Assembly: GCA_039024435.1 (NCBI GenBank) | Contig: JBCCQH010000022.1 | Span: forward strand, 1 to 64,000 | DNA from: JBCCQH01 sp039024435 | Lineage (GTDB): Bacteria; Bacteroidota; Bacteroidia; J057; JADKCL01 | Direction: 5' to 3' | Length of the DNA: 64,000 nt | Shown here: positions 34,056 through 42,818 of the stretch, in pieces | Numbering within the stretch: the first letter of the stretch is position 1 | How the letters are laid out: each line of letters starts with the position of its first letter | Notes under the pieces: model-generated | The model's input: the letters and a program-made list of their open reading frames with translations, nothing else | Databases searched by the model: none | What the model was told of the DNA's origin: nothing | Translations under genes and position numbers: made by a program

Positions 34056-37028
34056 TCAAGCCGACTGCGCAGCGCGCTTTTTCCACCACCACACCCCGGC
34101 CCCACTCGCCAGCACCAGCAGTCCCCCCGCCAGCCAGCCCAGGGGAAAGGCCGCTTTTTGCCGCAGGGGAATGGGACGGACATCCCCCAAAGCGATGAAG
34201 GGCGCCCAGTAAAATGGCGAAGCCCGAAAGGTGCCCCCCGAGCGCATATAGGCCAGTTTGGCGTCGCGCAGGGCTTCGTCCACCGGCATTCCGCGTACCA
34301 GGCCGTCGTAAAATCCGCGCATGATGCCCGGCCCGGCATCATCCGCCACCGGCCATACACTCATGATGACCGCCGGGCAGCCGGCCGTTTCAAATCCGGA
34401 AGCGACACTCATGACCCCTTCGCCCCGTTCCAAGGCGCCACTGCCAGTTTCGCAGGCACTCAGCACCGCCAGCCGAGCCCGGAGCGGCAAACTATACAGC
34501 TCGTGCAGGTAGAGCACACCGTCTTCGGTGCTGTCCCCGGGAGAGGGAAAAACGATGAACGGCTCCTCGCCGCCCGAGTTGCCGTGGAGCGCGAGGTGCA
34601 GCAAACCGTACTCCCCCGCCAAAGCCTTGAATTGTGCCTCGGAAGCCGCTTCTCCGGCAAAAAAATCACCTTTGAGCCGGTCCTTGAGGTAGGCAATCTC
34701 CTGACCGGCGCCCGGTAAGTGGGGCCAGGGTCGGTTGTTGACCACGCGCAGATTTGTGTCGCTGACGGGTATATTGGGGGAGCTCCAGGCAAATCCCACG
34801 CTGGTCACAGCGGCGGTTTGGGTTTCTCGAGGAGCAATCAACAGCGGGGCGGCGCCGGCGTAACTCACGATGTGGTCGTGGATCAGCAGGTTCAGTTGGC
34901 TGAATTTGCGGGGCGGCTTTTCCGCCGGCCGGACCACCAGCGCATCAAAGGGCAGCATAGCCAGCATACCATCGGGAATGATCCGCAAGCGTTTGGGGGA
35001 TTCCGGGCCGGCCAGTTCGGGACCGAGTAGAAGTTGGTAGAGCTTGTGGCCGAGGCGGTCGTATTCCCGCAGTCGCCAGGTCGTCGGGTGCGGATAAGTA
35101 ACCAGGTTCAAAAACGTTTGCAAAGTGTCTTTGAAGTTGGTGTCGAGTGCCACCTGCCGGAAGCGGGTCTGTTCGGGATCAATCGCTACGACGTAGAGGT
35201 CGGCGTCCCCCAGAAAATATTCCAGCAGAACGGTTTTCGGGGCCGCCGCCGCGCGCAAGTGCTGCTGGACATCTTCTAGCGAAAGCCGCGGTTTTTGGCC
35301 GGTGAGGTCCCCAAACCCAGGAAATGCCCGCTCCAGGCTATCGGTAAAGGCGTCGAGTTCTAAGCGGGTTTCGATGAGGCGGATGCGCAGTTGTTGCAAA
35401 CTGTCCGGAGCCAGTTCGGCGGTTTGTACTTCGAAGTTGAGGGCATGGACCACTTCCCGGAGTTGGGTGGAACGCTGGCGCAGGGCATCGGGAATGCCGG
35501 CCAGGTAAGCGGCCCGGGACCTCCGGATGTGTTCCAGCATCACCTGGCACTTGCCCCGCTCCATGTAGGCAAAGATCTCGGCGTGCCACCGGGGATCTTG
35601 GGTGGCGTGGGCGAGGCGGGCGGCACACTGAATGGCGCGTTCGTACTCGTTGACCCCGCCGCGGTTCAGGTACAATTTGTCCCCTGGATCGCGGTATTCC
35701 AGCCAAACCTGGTCCAGGGAGGCCGCGAAAAGGTCGTAACATTGCAGCGCGAGCGCTAGCAAGTCGAGTGAATCGGCGCGCTCCGAAGCCAGGCGGGTGA
35801 TCAGATCGGCCTTGTAGGTGATGGCGTTGCGGAACTCGGTTGGGTAGATGACGTCGCCCAGTGGCGGATTGACCCGCCAGTCGGTGGGGGAGACCCCCGG
35901 AGCGGCGGCGTGCAACGTTTCCTGGATGAGTTGCAGGGCGATTTCGACCCGGTTGTTTTCGGCTTCGACGTAGGCAAAGTCACCGATGATCTGCCCAAAC
36001 AGCGGATGGGATGGCCCCAGGTGCTCCCGGGCCATCTTAGCGGCTTTGCCCAGAAAATACCGTGCCCGATCAGCATTGCCCATGCGGTGGTACATCAGGC
36101 CAATATTGCCCTGGGTGGTGATGATGTAGGGGTGGTGCGGTCCGTAGGCCTTTCGCAAGCCGGTGATCGCCTCCTGGGCATTGGCGATGGCCGCGCCGAA
36201 TTGCTGCAACTGGTCCTGGGTGGCCGCGAGATTGATGAGCAGGGAAGCCAGCGTCGCCGGAGACCCATTTTTGAAATCACGGATGATCGCGAGAGCCCGC
36301 TCGTAGGCGACGCCCGCCTCGGCAGGGCGATCCGTATTGTAGTAAATATTGCCGATGCTGATGTCGGTTTTGGCCACTTGGTAGCTTTCTGGCCCAAAAA
36401 GTTCGGTACGGATGGCCCGGACCTGGCCTTGGAGGTCAAGGGCGAGGGAGTACTCGGCCCGGCGGGCGGCGATCTTGCCCAGTATACTCAGGAGGTCGGA
36501 CTGTTCGAGTTGGTTGGTCCCCGCTTCGCGCCGGAACAGATTGAGCGCGGACTCCATGCGCAGTTTGGACGCATTGAAGTCAGCCGTATTGTAGTAGTGG
36601 CGGCCCAGTTCCAATTCGACACGGGCCCGGGACAGGCAGCCATTCGGACAAAGTCGTTGCCAGATGGAATCGCTTTGCCTCAGCCAGTTGAACGACGCTT
36701 CGGGATCACCGCTCATGCGGGTTTCCAGCCCCCGCAGGTAGCACCATTTCCCGTATTCGGCGGGGTTTTTCGGGGAAATTTGCCCCGCCAGGCGCTGGGA
36801 CAGTTCCTGCACCGCCACCAGCCGCTCATCGGCCCGATTGATGGCAAATTGGCTGAATTCTTGGTCCAGCATTTGTCGCAGATGGGCCTCGTAGGTCGCC
36901 ATTTCGGGTTGGGCGAAGAGGTGGGTTCCCTGGGCCAGGGCAAATACACCCAGTACCGCAAGCATCCGCAGCGCGTTTAGACCGACCGAAAAATGAGGTG
37001 AGCGACGATGATATTGGAAGACTGCCAA
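34056..37028 (-). CDS. Exported TPR-CHAT protease-like protein 1
   Basis: A 990-residue protein. An N-terminal hydrophobic segment (LRMLAVLGVFALAQGTHLFAQ) is a signal sequence; a shorter start at 36965 would fit better. A long helical region (about 30-560) holds repeated TPR pairs (YQVAKTDISIGNIYYNTDR, HPYIITTQGNIGLMYHRMG). The C-terminal CHAT domain has His815 (LALHGN) and Cys859 (LSACETGSG) with GEGVMSVASGF and DALRDAKLAYM family motifs. A last hydrophobic stretch (PLGWLAGGLLVLASGAGVWWW) is a membrane anchor with a basic tail. The CHAT fold is a caspase relative. A signal in front and an anchor behind put the protease domain in the periplasm; substrate unknown. Confidence 0.85.
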   Translation of the reverse strand: MAVFQYHRRSPHFSVGLNALRMLAVLGVFALAQGTHLFAQPEMATYEAHLRQMLDQEFSQFAINRADERLVAVQELSQRLAGQISPKNPAEYGKWCYLRGLETRMSGDPEASFNWLRQSDSIWQRLCPNGCLSRARVELELGRHYYNTADFNASKLRMESALNLFRREAGTNQLEQSDLLSILGKIAARRAEYSLALDLQGQVRAIRTELFGPESYQVAKTDISIGNIYYNTDRPAEAGVAYERALAIIRDFKNGSPATLASLLINLAATQDQLQQFGAAIANAQEAITGLRKAYGPHHPYIITTQGNIGLMYHRMGNADRARYFLGKAAKMAREHLGPSHPLFGQIIGDFAYVEAENNRVEIALQLIQETLHAAAPGVSPTDWRVNPPLGDVIYPTEFRNAITYKADLITRLASERADSLDLLALALQCYDLFAASLDQVWLEYRDPGDKLYLNRGGVNEYERAIQCAARLAHATQDPRWHAEIFAYMERGKCQVMLEHIRRSRAAYLAGIPDALRQRSTQLREVVHALNFEVQTAELAPDSLQQLRIRLIETRLELDAFTDSLERAFPGFGDLTGQKPRLSLEDVQQHLRAAAAPKTVLLEYFLGDADLYVVAIDPEQTRFRQVALDTNFKDTLQTFLNLVTYPHPTTWRLREYDRLGHKLYQLLLGPELAGPESPKRLRIIPDGMLAMLPFDALVVRPAEKPPRKFSQLNLLIHDHIVSYAGAAPLLIAPRETQTAAVTSVGFAWSSPNIPVSDTNLRVVNNRPWPHLPGAGQEIAYLKDRLKGDFFAGEAASEAQFKALAGEYGLLHLALHGNSGGEEPFIVFPSPGDSTEDGVLYLHELYSLPLRARLAVLSACETGSGALERGEGVMSVASGFETAGCPAVIMSVWPVADDAGPGIMRGFYDGLVRGMPVDEALRDAKLAYMRSGGTFRASPFYWAPFIALGDVRPIPLRQKAAFPLGWLAGGLLVLASGAGVWWWKKRAAQSA

Positions 37029-37177
37029 TGATTTTGCGAATGGAGACGATCTGATTTTTATACTTGCAAGCTACAAAGATGCAGTTTCGCCGGGGAATTC
37101 CCAATTTTTGCCAGGCGTGGCTCGGGGGACAATGTTGGCCGCTTTCCCGGCCCGCCAATTGCAGCTACCCGGACGGT

Positions 37178-38662
37178 TCACCGTTCCCTCGCGTGCCGGT
37201 AAATGGCCAGGTTGTACACCACGATTTCCGGCTGGGACAGGAATGCTTCGATCATGGGGCGGTCGGCATCGGGCATCTGATCCACAATCGACTGGAAATG
37301 GGCCAGGATCCGCTCGAATTTGGGGCTGGAGCCGGAGGCTGGGATCAAATCCAGATGACCCAGGAGGCGGAACAGATTGGCGCGGAGATCGGTGGGGTGC
37401 TGTATCGGTCGAATCAGGGAATCGATGGCAGCCCGGTCGCGGTGGTAACGCGCCATGTCCCGTCCGACCGCTTCCTGGATGCGGTGCATTTCGGCCGCTT
37501 GCTTTTCCCTTTCTCCCGCCAGCTGCACCACCGACACGGCCAAGCGCGAAGGGTGGGTGGCACGCAGTTCGAGCCGGTTGCCCGCCGTGCGCATCGGGAA
37601 CAAGTAGGGATTCAGCGCACAGGTGAGGCGGAGGCCATTTTTACCCGGTCGGATCTCCAGTTCGTCCAGGAAAATATCCGCGTCCTTCAGCGCCGCTTCC
37701 CAAGCGGCTTCTCCCACACGAAAATCCCGTTCCTGCCAGGTCAGTTCCCCTACTCCCGAAACGTTCAGTACCCGCAGAGGCACCGCCTGTCGCCCGGCAA
37801 AAGCATCGGGCAGAAAGAGGTCGAGGGCGGCCCGCGTCTCTGGGGGAAAGGAAAACTGCTCCAAGTGATACGCCACTCCGGTGCTGTGAAAGCGAATCCA
37901 GGCACCGGGCGGTAGGTGGAAAGCCTCGCTTTCCACCCGGGGAATCGAATCGTACCAGGGATTGAGTGCGTTGTCGGACCGGCTGTGGTAAAATGCGCGC
38001 ACCGGCGCAATCCAGCCGGGTGAAGGCTGCCATTTCTGCGGAGCGTTGACGGCGGTTGGGACGGGATTTTGGGGCGATTGGAGCTGGGCCACCCCCAGTG
38101 GCTGGCCCTGCCTATCCCGGTAAAATGCATTGTAATCGGGATCGTAGACTTGCCATTGCCCGGCGATTTCGACTTCGGGGACCACATGCCCTTCCAGATT
38201 CCAGACCCGGCTGCGGTAGCCTTGGGCCCGCCAGATCTCCGCCAGGACCGAAGCCAAGTCGTCGCAGTGTCCGTCCCCGAGCGAGTTCAAAAAGATGAGT
38301 GGATGGTGGCGCCGCTGCGAATCGTGTCGGGTAGCACCGTGGTGGCTGACTCCCGCGACAAATTGCCAGGCCCGCCGGGCGGCCGCTTCCGGACCCTGGG
38401 CGGAATCCAGGGCCGCAATCCGCGCCAAAACGTCCTCCATTCGGTACAGGAAGCCGCGGTTCCAGGAAAATTGCAGTGGAATCGGAATGGCGCCGCGGTT
38501 GCGAATCTCGATGGCTTGGCGGTGCGGCATTTCCAGATCAATGGTGTCCACCCGGGTTTTCCATTCACCACTCCAATCGTAGGCGGGCACCTCGGGGGCG
38601 CAGCCCAGACCAAGCAGGACCATCCCGGCAATCAAATATGTTGCAATCTTCCGCCGCTTCAC
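37178..38662 (-). CDS. Transglutaminase-like lipoprotein
   Basis: About 494 residues. The start is the GTG at 38662, which overlaps the previous stop as GTGA; the longer frame is an antisense shadow. The signal ends in LGLGC (lipobox), so a lipoprotein is likely. The transglutaminase core has a plausible Cys-His-Asp triad: GDGHCDDLASV, then LEGHVVPEV and VYDPDYN. Beyond about residue 230 it contains beta-rich domains (FRVGEAAWEAALKDADIFLDEL) and a helical end. Transglutaminase-like domains in bacteria cut or join amide bonds, often in wall or peptide substrates. It ends a minus-strand run with a DxDDT protein and two dioxygenases, so it may act on their product. Confidence 0.75.
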   Translation of the reverse strand: MKRRKIATYLIAGMVLLGLGCAPEVPAYDWSGEWKTRVDTIDLEMPHRQAIEIRNRGAIPIPLQFSWNRGFLYRMEDVLARIAALDSAQGPEAAARRAWQFVAGVSHHGATRHDSQRRHHPLIFLNSLGDGHCDDLASVLAEIWRAQGYRSRVWNLEGHVVPEVEIAGQWQVYDPDYNAFYRDRQGQPLGVAQLQSPQNPVPTAVNAPQKWQPSPGWIAPVRAFYHSRSDNALNPWYDSIPRVESEAFHLPPGAWIRFHSTGVAYHLEQFSFPPETRAALDLFLPDAFAGRQAVPLRVLNVSGVGELTWQERDFRVGEAAWEAALKDADIFLDELEIRPGKNGLRLTCALNPYLFPMRTAGNRLELRATHPSRLAVSVVQLAGEREKQAAEMHRIQEAVGRDMARYHRDRAAIDSLIRPIQHPTDLRANLFRLLGHLDLIPASGSSPKFERILAHFQSIVDQMPDADRPMIEAFLSQPEIVVYNLAIYRHARER

Positions 38663-39702
38663 GTTGCTGCCTCCCTTCGGCGAAGCAGTTCGAATCCTTC
38701 CAAATACAGAGCGGCGGTCAGTTCGGGACTGCCCGCCCACCAACTGCGCTGCTTGCTCGTCCAGTATTTGTAGGCCCGCCAGCCGTGCTTCAGCATGGGA
38801 TCCTCCGCCAATCCCGTGAGCAGGGCCAGCGTGCGGGGATCGTCCCACCAGCCAAAGTTGCCCATTGTGAGGGCGCACATGACCCATTGCAGGTGGTCTT
38901 CGCCGCCGCGGACATTTGCGTTCAGCACTGAATCTACGTAGGTAACAAAGGCCGGCTTGACCGCTTGAAACTCGGAAAAGCCCTCCGGAATGAGCCGCGA
39001 AAGATGATAATAGACAAAGTGTGGCCGGTCGTAGTACTGCAATTGGAAGCGGGCTTCGGCGGCCTCGCGGAGCAATTTGCTGACGGTAGGCTGAGTGGTT
39101 GCGTTTTGGCCCAGATAGAGGAGGGCGTGACACTCGACGGCGGCTTCGGCATCCCGGGTACGGGAAATCGGTTCGGGCTCGGGAATTTTACGATTGGGGA
39201 GGAAGATCGCCCGCGTCGTCCAAAGTTCTCCGAGCAAGTACCACCAGGCCCGCCAGCGGGCCAAATTGCGCCAGCGGGGCAGGAACCAAGTATCGATGTT
39301 GCCGTCGGGCCGAAAGTTGCGCTGGATCAAGTCGCGGTTGTCGGGCACCTTTCGCCCGTACTTGGCCAGGAGCCAGGACACCAAGCAGGTATCGTCGATG
39401 TCGCAGGGAACATTGTATTCCATGATTGGGCTGTGGTGCTCCCAGTAGCGCCACAGCCCGAAGCGTTCCTGCCGGGAATCGAGAAAGTCCAGGGCGCGGA
39501 GCAGCAGCTTTTGCGCTTGCGGATGGTCGACGCAGTGGAGGCACCACGCGATATTGGCGGTGAGAAAAGGCGAAGGCCCCGAATAGTACCACTGGGGTTC
39601 CTCCGCTCCGGGCAAATAGCACTGCGACCGAAATTCGCCCTCCGGCGTCTGGCATTCGACCAGGTACGCCAGGATGTTTTCGATGAGCGGTGCGTAAGCC
39701 AT
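38659..39702 (-). CDS. Alpha-toroid protein with DxDDT motif (terpene cyclase-like)
   Basis: A 347-residue protein, almost all helical and rich in Trp and Tyr. The N-terminal half resembles an alpha/alpha toroid (AYLVECQTPEGEFRSQCY; SGPSPFLTANIAWCLHCVDH; LLLRALDFLDSRQERFGLW). The motif DIDDTC at about 106 matches the DxDD acid motif of class II terpene cyclases such as squalene-hopene cyclase, yet the protein is half the usual size and lacks clear QW repeats. It may be a toroid of about six helix pairs with a cyclase-like acid. It sits directly upstream of the transglutaminase gene (4-bp overlap) and downstream of the dioxygenases. Confidence 0.6.
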   Translation of the reverse strand: MAYAPLIENILAYLVECQTPEGEFRSQCYLPGAEEPQWYYSGPSPFLTANIAWCLHCVDHPQAQKLLLRALDFLDSRQERFGLWRYWEHHSPIMEYNVPCDIDDTCLVSWLLAKYGRKVPDNRDLIQRNFRPDGNIDTWFLPRWRNLARWRAWWYLLGELWTTRAIFLPNRKIPEPEPISRTRDAEAAVECHALLYLGQNATTQPTVSKLLREAAEARFQLQYYDRPHFVYYHLSRLIPEGFSEFQAVKPAFVTYVDSVLNANVRGGEDHLQWVMCALTMGNFGWWDDPRTLALLTGLAEDPMLKHGWRAYKYWTSKQRSWWAGSPELTAALYLEGFELLRRREAAT

Positions 39703-39708
39703 GTTTGC

Positions 39709-39729
39709 GGGTTCAGGGTTCAGGGTTCA
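39709..39729. repeat. Tandem heptamer (GGGTTCA)3
   Basis: Three exact copies of GGGTTCA run from 39709 to 39729. The last copy contains the stop codon of the dioxygenase gene that starts at 40605. The function is unknown. Confidence 0.7.
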
Positions 39730-40605
39730 AGCTCGCCAGGCGGCCCGGGTCTTGTCGTCCAGCTCGATCAGGGCCGAAACCTGGTCTTCCACGCATCCGA
39801 TTCGTTCGGGGGAAATGGTTTGGGGTTCCGTAAGGCCGTGGCGGGGAAGGTCGCCGTGCTGGTGGTGCAGATAAAATTCGCGTCCCGATTTGAAACGGGT
39901 GATGCTGCCATCTGGATTCAGGTGGTAGTGCACCGGTTGCGCCCCCCGGGGAATGGCGACCAGACTGGTGGCGACCCGCGTGGTTTGGCTGCGGTTGGGC
40001 ATGGAGAAGTGGGCCATTTTGTGGGAATAGAGCACCATTTCTCCTGCCTGCATGCGCAGTGGGCGAATGGGATAGCGCGCGACCATTTCTTGCATGATGT
40101 TGCGGGCCGGCGACTCGACGGCGATGAAATTGATGTTGCTGCCCCGGTAGCTAAATTCATGGAGGTGGGAGCCCTTGAGCATGCACAGGCAGCCGTTGTC
40201 GATGTTGGTATCGGTGAGGGGGCCCCAGTTATTCAGGGAAATGTGCTCCCGCTCATCCACGACCGACCAGTCCAGATGGAGTGGGATCCGCCCCGAGTCC
40301 CCTGGTTCCTTGATGGCAAAGGAAGCGATGAAGGGTTCGTAGTCGATCAGGTATTGGGCCAATTGGGGACGGTAGGCCGCCGCAATGTCTTGGTAGATCT
40401 GGCGGCGGGTTTCGGGGGCTTTAATATTGATCAAGGTGTGGAAGCCCTGGATCGGTGATCCGTCGTAGTATTTGCGGTACAGCTTTTTCAGCGCGGTGAC
40501 TTCATTGGCATCGAAAAAGCGCACCACGACGTAACCACTCACGTCAAATTGCCGTTGCAGATCGGGGTCTCGGAATATGGAGGGTTGGGTCGCCATGGGC
40601 TTCAA
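39727..40605 (-). CDS. Phytanoyl-CoA dioxygenase family protein 1
   Basis: A 292-residue Fe(II)/2-oxoglutarate-dependent dioxygenase. The metal triad is His110 and Asp112 (PLHLDWS) with His199 (HKMAHFSMPNRS), and Arg210 (TTRVA) binds 2-oxoglutarate. The cupin-like strands around GCLCMLKGSH are typical of PhyH proteins. It hydroxylates an unknown substrate; in secondary metabolism such enzymes tailor peptides, lipids and terpenes. It is the second of two PhyH genes in tandem and is 15 bp downstream of its relative, separated from the toroid gene by 24 bp and a tandem heptamer. Confidence 0.85.
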   Translation of the reverse strand: MKPMATQPSIFRDPDLQRQFDVSGYVVVRFFDANEVTALKKLYRKYYDGSPIQGFHTLINIKAPETRRQIYQDIAAAYRPQLAQYLIDYEPFIASFAIKEPGDSGRIPLHLDWSVVDEREHISLNNWGPLTDTNIDNGCLCMLKGSHLHEFSYRGSNINFIAVESPARNIMQEMVARYPIRPLRMQAGEMVLYSHKMAHFSMPNRSQTTRVATSLVAIPRGAQPVHYHLNPDGSITRFKSGREFYLHHQHGDLPRHGLTEPQTISPERIGCVEDQVSALIELDDKTRAAWRA

Positions 40606-40620
40606 GCAGAGTTTGGGGGA

Positions 40621-41595
40621 TCAATTGTTGCGGGAAAAAAGTTGCCGCCACCAGGGACGGTTGGTGCGCCCAATCGCCTCGGTGAGGGTGCGGGCGGGTG
40701 CCCCGAGCCGCCGGTCGAGGGTGTATTCGCCTTCGCCGATGACCACGCCGGTTCCGTACTGCTCTTCGATGACTTCCCCGGGGGCCAGTGTTTCCACTAT
40801 GGAGGGGTAACGGTCTAAATCGGGCGGGGCGGCCATATTGCGGGTGAGGAAAAATTCCTGATCGACCTGCATCTGGCGGATGCGGCGCTCACTTTCCCGA
40901 AAGTAGTGTACCGGCTGGGCTTCTTCCGGAATCATCATGAGGTTGGTGGCCAGTCGCACCTGCGGTGTCCGGTTGGGCACGGAGAAATGGGCGAGGCTCA
41001 GGTCGTAAATGACCGCAGTTCCCGCCTTGAGACAAAGCAAGCGGGCCGGATACTGGGCCTTTACTGCTTCCAGAAAACCGCTGGGGGAGAACCGTTGGTC
41101 CCACGTGACAAAGTTTACCAGGCTACCCCGGCGGGTGTGGCCCACACGGTGACTCCCTTCTAGGATGCCGAGGGCGCCATTGTGTTCGTCCACATCCGAA
41201 AGCGGCAACCAAATCCCAATCGTACGGTGGTGGCGCTCATCCAGCACGGACCAGTCCAGGTGAATGCGCAATTCGCTGTCGCCTTCCGGGGCTTTGACCG
41301 TGAAATTACCAAGTAGGGGCCGGTATCCGGGCAGCAGCTCCTGGGCTTTTTCTCCGAGCAGACACTTAATCGTCGCGTCCACCCGCCGCCGGTCATCCGA
41401 GTCTTCCAGATTCATCGAGGTGAAAAACCCGTCGTTCTGCCCGCGTTGCAGGCTTTGGTAGAGGGAGCGGAGCGGGGCCAGTTCTTTCTCCGCAAACTGC
41501 GGCAGCAGAGCGTAGCCTTTCTCGGCAAATTCGGCCCGGAGTTGCGGGTCGCCCAGCCAGTTGTCCGGCAATTCTTTCGTCATTGGTAGCGTCAT
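40621..41595 (-). CDS. Phytanoyl-CoA dioxygenase family protein 2
   Basis: A 324-residue relative of the previous gene with the same active-site set: His112 and Asp114 (RIHLDWS), His203 (LAHFSVPNRT) and Arg214 (QVRLATN). The two share HLDWSV-DERxH and AHFS-PNR stretches, so they arose by duplication. The start at 41595 (MTLPMTKELP) is preferred because the longer frame to 41805 includes an intrinsic terminator stem; an ATG at 41583 is also possible. It is the first gene of the dioxygenase-toroid-transglutaminase cluster. Substrate unknown, but two duplicated oxygenases suggest successive hydroxylations. Confidence 0.85.
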   Translation of the reverse strand: MTLPMTKELPDNWLGDPQLRAEFAEKGYALLPQFAEKELAPLRSLYQSLQRGQNDGFFTSMNLEDSDDRRRVDATIKCLLGEKAQELLPGYRPLLGNFTVKAPEGDSELRIHLDWSVLDERHHRTIGIWLPLSDVDEHNGALGILEGSHRVGHTRRGSLVNFVTWDQRFSPSGFLEAVKAQYPARLLCLKAGTAVIYDLSLAHFSVPNRTPQVRLATNLMMIPEEAQPVHYFRESERRIRQMQVDQEFFLTRNMAAPPDLDRYPSIVETLAPGEVIEEQYGTGVVIGEGEYTLDRRLGAPARTLTEAIGRTNRPWWRQLFSRNN

Positions 41596-41995
41596 TTCGG
41601 TGCGGTACTTGTCCCGCAAGTGGAAATTAGGGACCACCCGCCAATTCGCCAAATCAATCCGGTGGCGGGGACGACTCCCAACGGACGCTTCTGTCGATGG
41701 CAAAGCCGATGAAGCGGATGGCTGCGGCAAAGTTGCGGAGTGCTCGGTCGGTGTCGGGGACAAAAAAGCAAAGGGCGCTCGCAAAGCGCCCTTTGGATAA
41801 GCCAAAAGAACTGGGCGCCACAGCGGGGCTGCGGCGGGGTTGAAACCAAAATAAAGTTGTGGGTAAAACTCAAGTCCAGTAGCAGGTGTAGGCGTTGTCT
41901 ACATCTGAATCACAATTAAGATAGGCACAGCCGTGACGCTGCCGGCCAACAATGCGACGAATGGGGGTGCTTTCCCGACGAATTGGGTGCGGCGG
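41596..41995. other. Intergenic region with a terminator
   Basis: No supported gene in 400 bp. A strong minus-strand terminator lies at 41761-41794, which supports a short start for the dioxygenase gene. The rest holds no recognisable element. Confidence 0.5.
41761..41794 (-). terminator. Rho-independent terminator (minus strand)
   Basis: Stem AAAGGGCGCT (41770-41779) pairs with AGCGCCCTTT (41785-41794). On the minus strand it is followed by GCTTTTTTG. It probably ends the transcript of the small membrane protein gene that starts at 42502. Confidence 0.8.
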
Positions 41996-42502
41996 TCAAC
42001 TGGGGTCTTCTACGACAGCGTCGTGGACGCGGATGTTGAGCCCCTTGGATTTGCGGGGGCCTTTCTGTTTGATTTTGAATTTGGTCTCGCCATCCGGGAG
42101 GATCTTTTCAAAAATCACCTGGGAGGCGCTGTCCAGCGGTTCGCCCAGTTCATCTTCGAAGTAGAGCATCAGTTGCAGGTCGCGGTAGGCCGTCAATTCG
42201 GCTTTGTTTTTCAGGGTGCCTTCGGCGACCGTTTCCCCGAGGATATTTTTGCGGGCCTCGAACTGAACCTCGATGAAGTCTCCGGGGCGGGCGTGTTCTT
42301 TGAGTTTTTGTTCGCGTTCCAATTCATCCGGCGAGGGCGGATCGCCAAACGGTACCGAATCCTGAGCGGTCATGCCGTCGGGCACGGTTTGTTCCTGGTT
42401 GTTGGACTTGAGGGCGGCTTCCCCGGGGTCACGTAGGAAATAAAAAGCCGTTCCGGCTCCCACGACCAATACCACAACAATGGGCAACGCTAGTTTTTTC
42501 AT
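41996..42502 (-). CDS. Small membrane-anchored protein with beta-rich domain
   Basis: A 168-residue protein. One N-terminal membrane helix (LALPIVVVLVVGAGTAFYFL) is followed by a Ser/Pro/Gln-rich linker and a C-terminal beta-rich domain with FIEVQFEARKNILGETVAEGTLKNKAEL and FKIKQKGP patterns, similar to FxLYD-type domains. No catalytic site is seen. It is upstream of a terminator and probably monocistronic. Function unknown. Confidence 0.6.
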   Translation of the reverse strand: MKKLALPIVVVLVVGAGTAFYFLRDPGEAALKSNNQEQTVPDGMTAQDSVPFGDPPSPDELEREQKLKEHARPGDFIEVQFEARKNILGETVAEGTLKNKAELTAYRDLQLMLYFEDELGEPLDSASQVIFEKILPDGETKFKIKQKGPRKSKGLNIRVHDAVVEDPS

Positions 42503-42818
42503 GCCCCTAAATTAACATTTCCAATGGGCGGTTGAAAATTTCCAATTGCTCAATTGCTAATGGTCCTTTGCCCAATCTCAATCGCTATGTCGATGAAAAC
42601 CGTACCCCCGTGCGGTTCATCAGAAGTCAGCAAACAGGCTTCGACCAACTGATGAATAGGGAATTAAGTTTTGATTTTTTGGATCATAGCGGCAGTCCAT
42701 GGACTGCCGCTATGATCCAAAAAATCAAACCCCAACGAAGACAAATGCAGTCCAATGAAGAGCAAATACGGTAAACATCGGATGGCCAGCAAAAACTCGG
42801 AAATTCATATCTTCGGGC
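42503..42818. other. Intergenic region with 60-bp palindrome
   Basis: 316 bp with no supported gene. It contains one AT-rich CAATTG-type repeat word (around 42530-42560) and the exact palindrome at 42670-42729. Divergent promoters for the genes at 42502 and 42819 must lie here, but I could not fix a -7 box. Confidence 0.5.
42670..42729. repeat. Perfect 60-bp palindrome
   Basis: The left arm (42670-42699) and right arm (42700-42729) are exact reverse complements with no loop: TTTGATTTTTTGGATCATAG begins the left arm and the axis is CCATGG. It is intergenic and unlike the other palindrome in the transposase gene. It would form a very stable hairpin when single-stranded. Confidence 0.85.

Noticed and set aside
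37178..39133. N-terminally extended transglutaminase frame
   Set aside because: The extension runs over the toroid gene on the same strand in another frame and has no homologous look; the GTG at 38662 gives a lipobox and a coupled overlap.
38965..40458. Long plus-strand open frame of about 497 codons
   Set aside because: It lies antisense to the DxDDT and dioxygenase genes, which carry the family motifs. The frame is a GC-rich shadow with no recognisable domain.
41858..41995. In-frame continuation after the TGA at 41996 with a Cys/Trp-rich end
   Set aside because: No start codon in frame and no second evidence of read-through or selenocysteine insertion, so chance is more likely.
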